Positions 5,760-6,445 of a stretch of DNA of 6,445 nt are shown here, piece by piece (positions within the stretch are counted from its first letter, which is position 1; each line of letters starts with the position of its first letter). This stretch comes from Candidatus Latescibacteria bacterium 4484_7. GTDB taxonomy: Bacteria; Krumholzibacteriota; Krumholzibacteriia; Krumholzibacteriales; Krumholzibacteriaceae. The notes under the pieces are model-generated. The model made no database searches. It was not told where the DNA came from and saw only the letters and a program-made list of their open reading frames with translations. Position numbers and translations under genes: made by a program. The DNA lies in NCBI GenBank assembly GCA_002085285.1, contig NATK01000089.1:1-6445 (forward strand), written 5' to 3'.

Positions 5760-6445
5760 ATGAAAGGTATTATTCTTGCCGGGGGACTCGGGACCAGACT
5801 CTATCCTTTGACCAAAGTGACGAACAAACATCTCCTGCCAGTCTATGACAAGCCGATGATCTTTTATCCGGTGCAGACCTTGATAAATGCTGGAGTAAGG
5901 GACATTCTCGTCGTTACCGGCGGAAACAATGCAGGAGATTTTCTCCGCCTCTTGGGGAACGGCAAGGATTTCGGCCTCGGTCATATAAACTACACTTACC
6001 AGGAGGGTGAGGGGGGAATCGCAGAGGCACTCGGACTTGCCGAATACTGGTCTGCCGGTGATAGGATATGCGTCATGCTCGGTGACAATATAATAGAGAA
6101 GAATATCGTGAAGGCGGTTGAAGCATTTAAGAGACAGGATAAAGGGGCGAGGATATTGCTCAAAGAGGTCGATGATCCTGCGAGGTTCGGTGTTCCCGTA
6201 CTCGACGGCGACAGAGTGGTGACCATCGAGGAGAAACCGAAGAACCCCAAATCGCCATATGCCGTAACCGGAATCTACATGTACGACAGCAGGGTCTTCG
6301 ATATAATCAAGACCCTGAAACCGTCGGAGAGGGGAGAGCTCGAGATCACCGATGTTAACAACGCCTACATTGAAATGGGTGAGCTTTCCTGGGATATACT
6401 TGATGGCTGGTGGACCGACGCCGGTACGTTCGAATCGTTGAGGAG
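5760..6445 (+). CDS. rmlA: Glucose-1-phosphate thymidylyltransferase type nucleotidyltransferase (3' truncated)
   Basis: The first 228 codons are in the window and the frame is open to the right edge. The family couples a sugar-1-phosphate, typically glucose-1-phosphate, with dTTP to give dTDP-glucose and pyrophosphate, the first step to dTDP-rhamnose and other deoxysugars for surface polysaccharide. Visible motifs: the nucleotide-binding GGLGTRLYPLT at 8-18, LLPVYDKPM at 25-33, GDN with metal ligand D109, EEKP at 157-160, TGIYMYD at 170-176, ELEITDVN at 193-200 and WWTDAGT at 217-223 with the second metal ligand D220. The spacing and the WWTDAGT form resemble the shorter RmlA variant of about 230-250 residues, so the gene may end soon after the window. 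UTP or CTP as the nucleotide cannot be excluded. It is divergent from the trehalose operon and has its own promoter candidate. Confidence 0.88.
   Translation, partial: MKGIILAGGLGTRLYPLTKVTNKHLLPVYDKPMIFYPVQTLINAGVRDILVVTGGNNAGDFLRLLGNGKDFGLGHINYTYQEGEGGIAEALGLAEYWSAGDRICVMLGDNIIEKNIVKAVEAFKRQDKGARILLKEVDDPARFGVPVLDGDRVVTIEEKPKNPKSPYAVTGIYMYDSRVFDIIKTLKPSERGELEITDVNNAYIEMGELSWDILDGWWTDAGTFESLR

Noticed and set aside
5655..6250. Minus-strand open frames opposite rmlA
   Set aside because: They mirror the strongly supported rmlA frame and have low-complexity Ser/Pro-rich translations typical of shadows.
1..6445. CRISPR array, tRNA/rRNA, insertion sequence, or a defence or phage system
   Set aside because: No regularly spaced repeats, no RNA-gene signatures, no transposase-like protein and no terminal repeats were seen. 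All sizeable stretches are explained by the listed genes.

Overview
The window carries a compact trehalose (or related compatible-solute) synthesis operon on the minus strand, inserted between genes for surface-polysaccharide synthesis. The proteins are bacterial in type. Ribosome-binding sites are strong and AGG/AGA/ATA codons are frequent. Four of the five minus-strand genes appear to start with GTG or TTG, and the genes are packed with overlaps of a few bases. Together with the TreT family, this suggests an anaerobic, possibly thermophile-derived bacterium. A member of the Thermotogota (Mesotoga/Kosmotoga-like) is my best guess, but it is not proven by anything here.

Layout. At the left edge, the plus strand carries the last 49 codons of a probable GT4 glycosyltransferase (ends 152). 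It converges with a complete GT4 glycosyltransferase on the minus strand (170-1315). A 95-base gap holding a nested inverted repeat separates that gene from the minus-strand operon. In transcription order the operon is: a DUF5752-like protein (5623-4940), treT (4936-3695), otsB-like phosphatase (3698-2880) and otsA-like synthase (2883-1411). The last two junctions are 4-base stop/start overlaps. The first junction is unusual: the DUF5752-like gene and treT share one reading frame and are separated only by a TAG stop and one further codon. A 136-base divergent intergenic region with two back-to-back promoter candidates follows. On its right the plus strand carries an rmlA-type sugar-1-phosphate nucleotidyltransferase that runs off the window (5760 onward).

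How the genes fit together. TreT makes trehalose in one reversible step from an NDP-glucose and glucose. The OtsA/OtsB pair makes it in two steps through trehalose-6-phosphate. Having both routes in one coupled operon, led by an uncharacterised duplicated-domain protein, is the most notable feature. The acceptor specificity of the OtsA homologue is not certain, because one position that binds the acceptor phosphate in E. coli OtsA is changed. The flanking glycosyltransferases and RmlA belong to polysaccharide synthesis and share the NDP-sugar pool.
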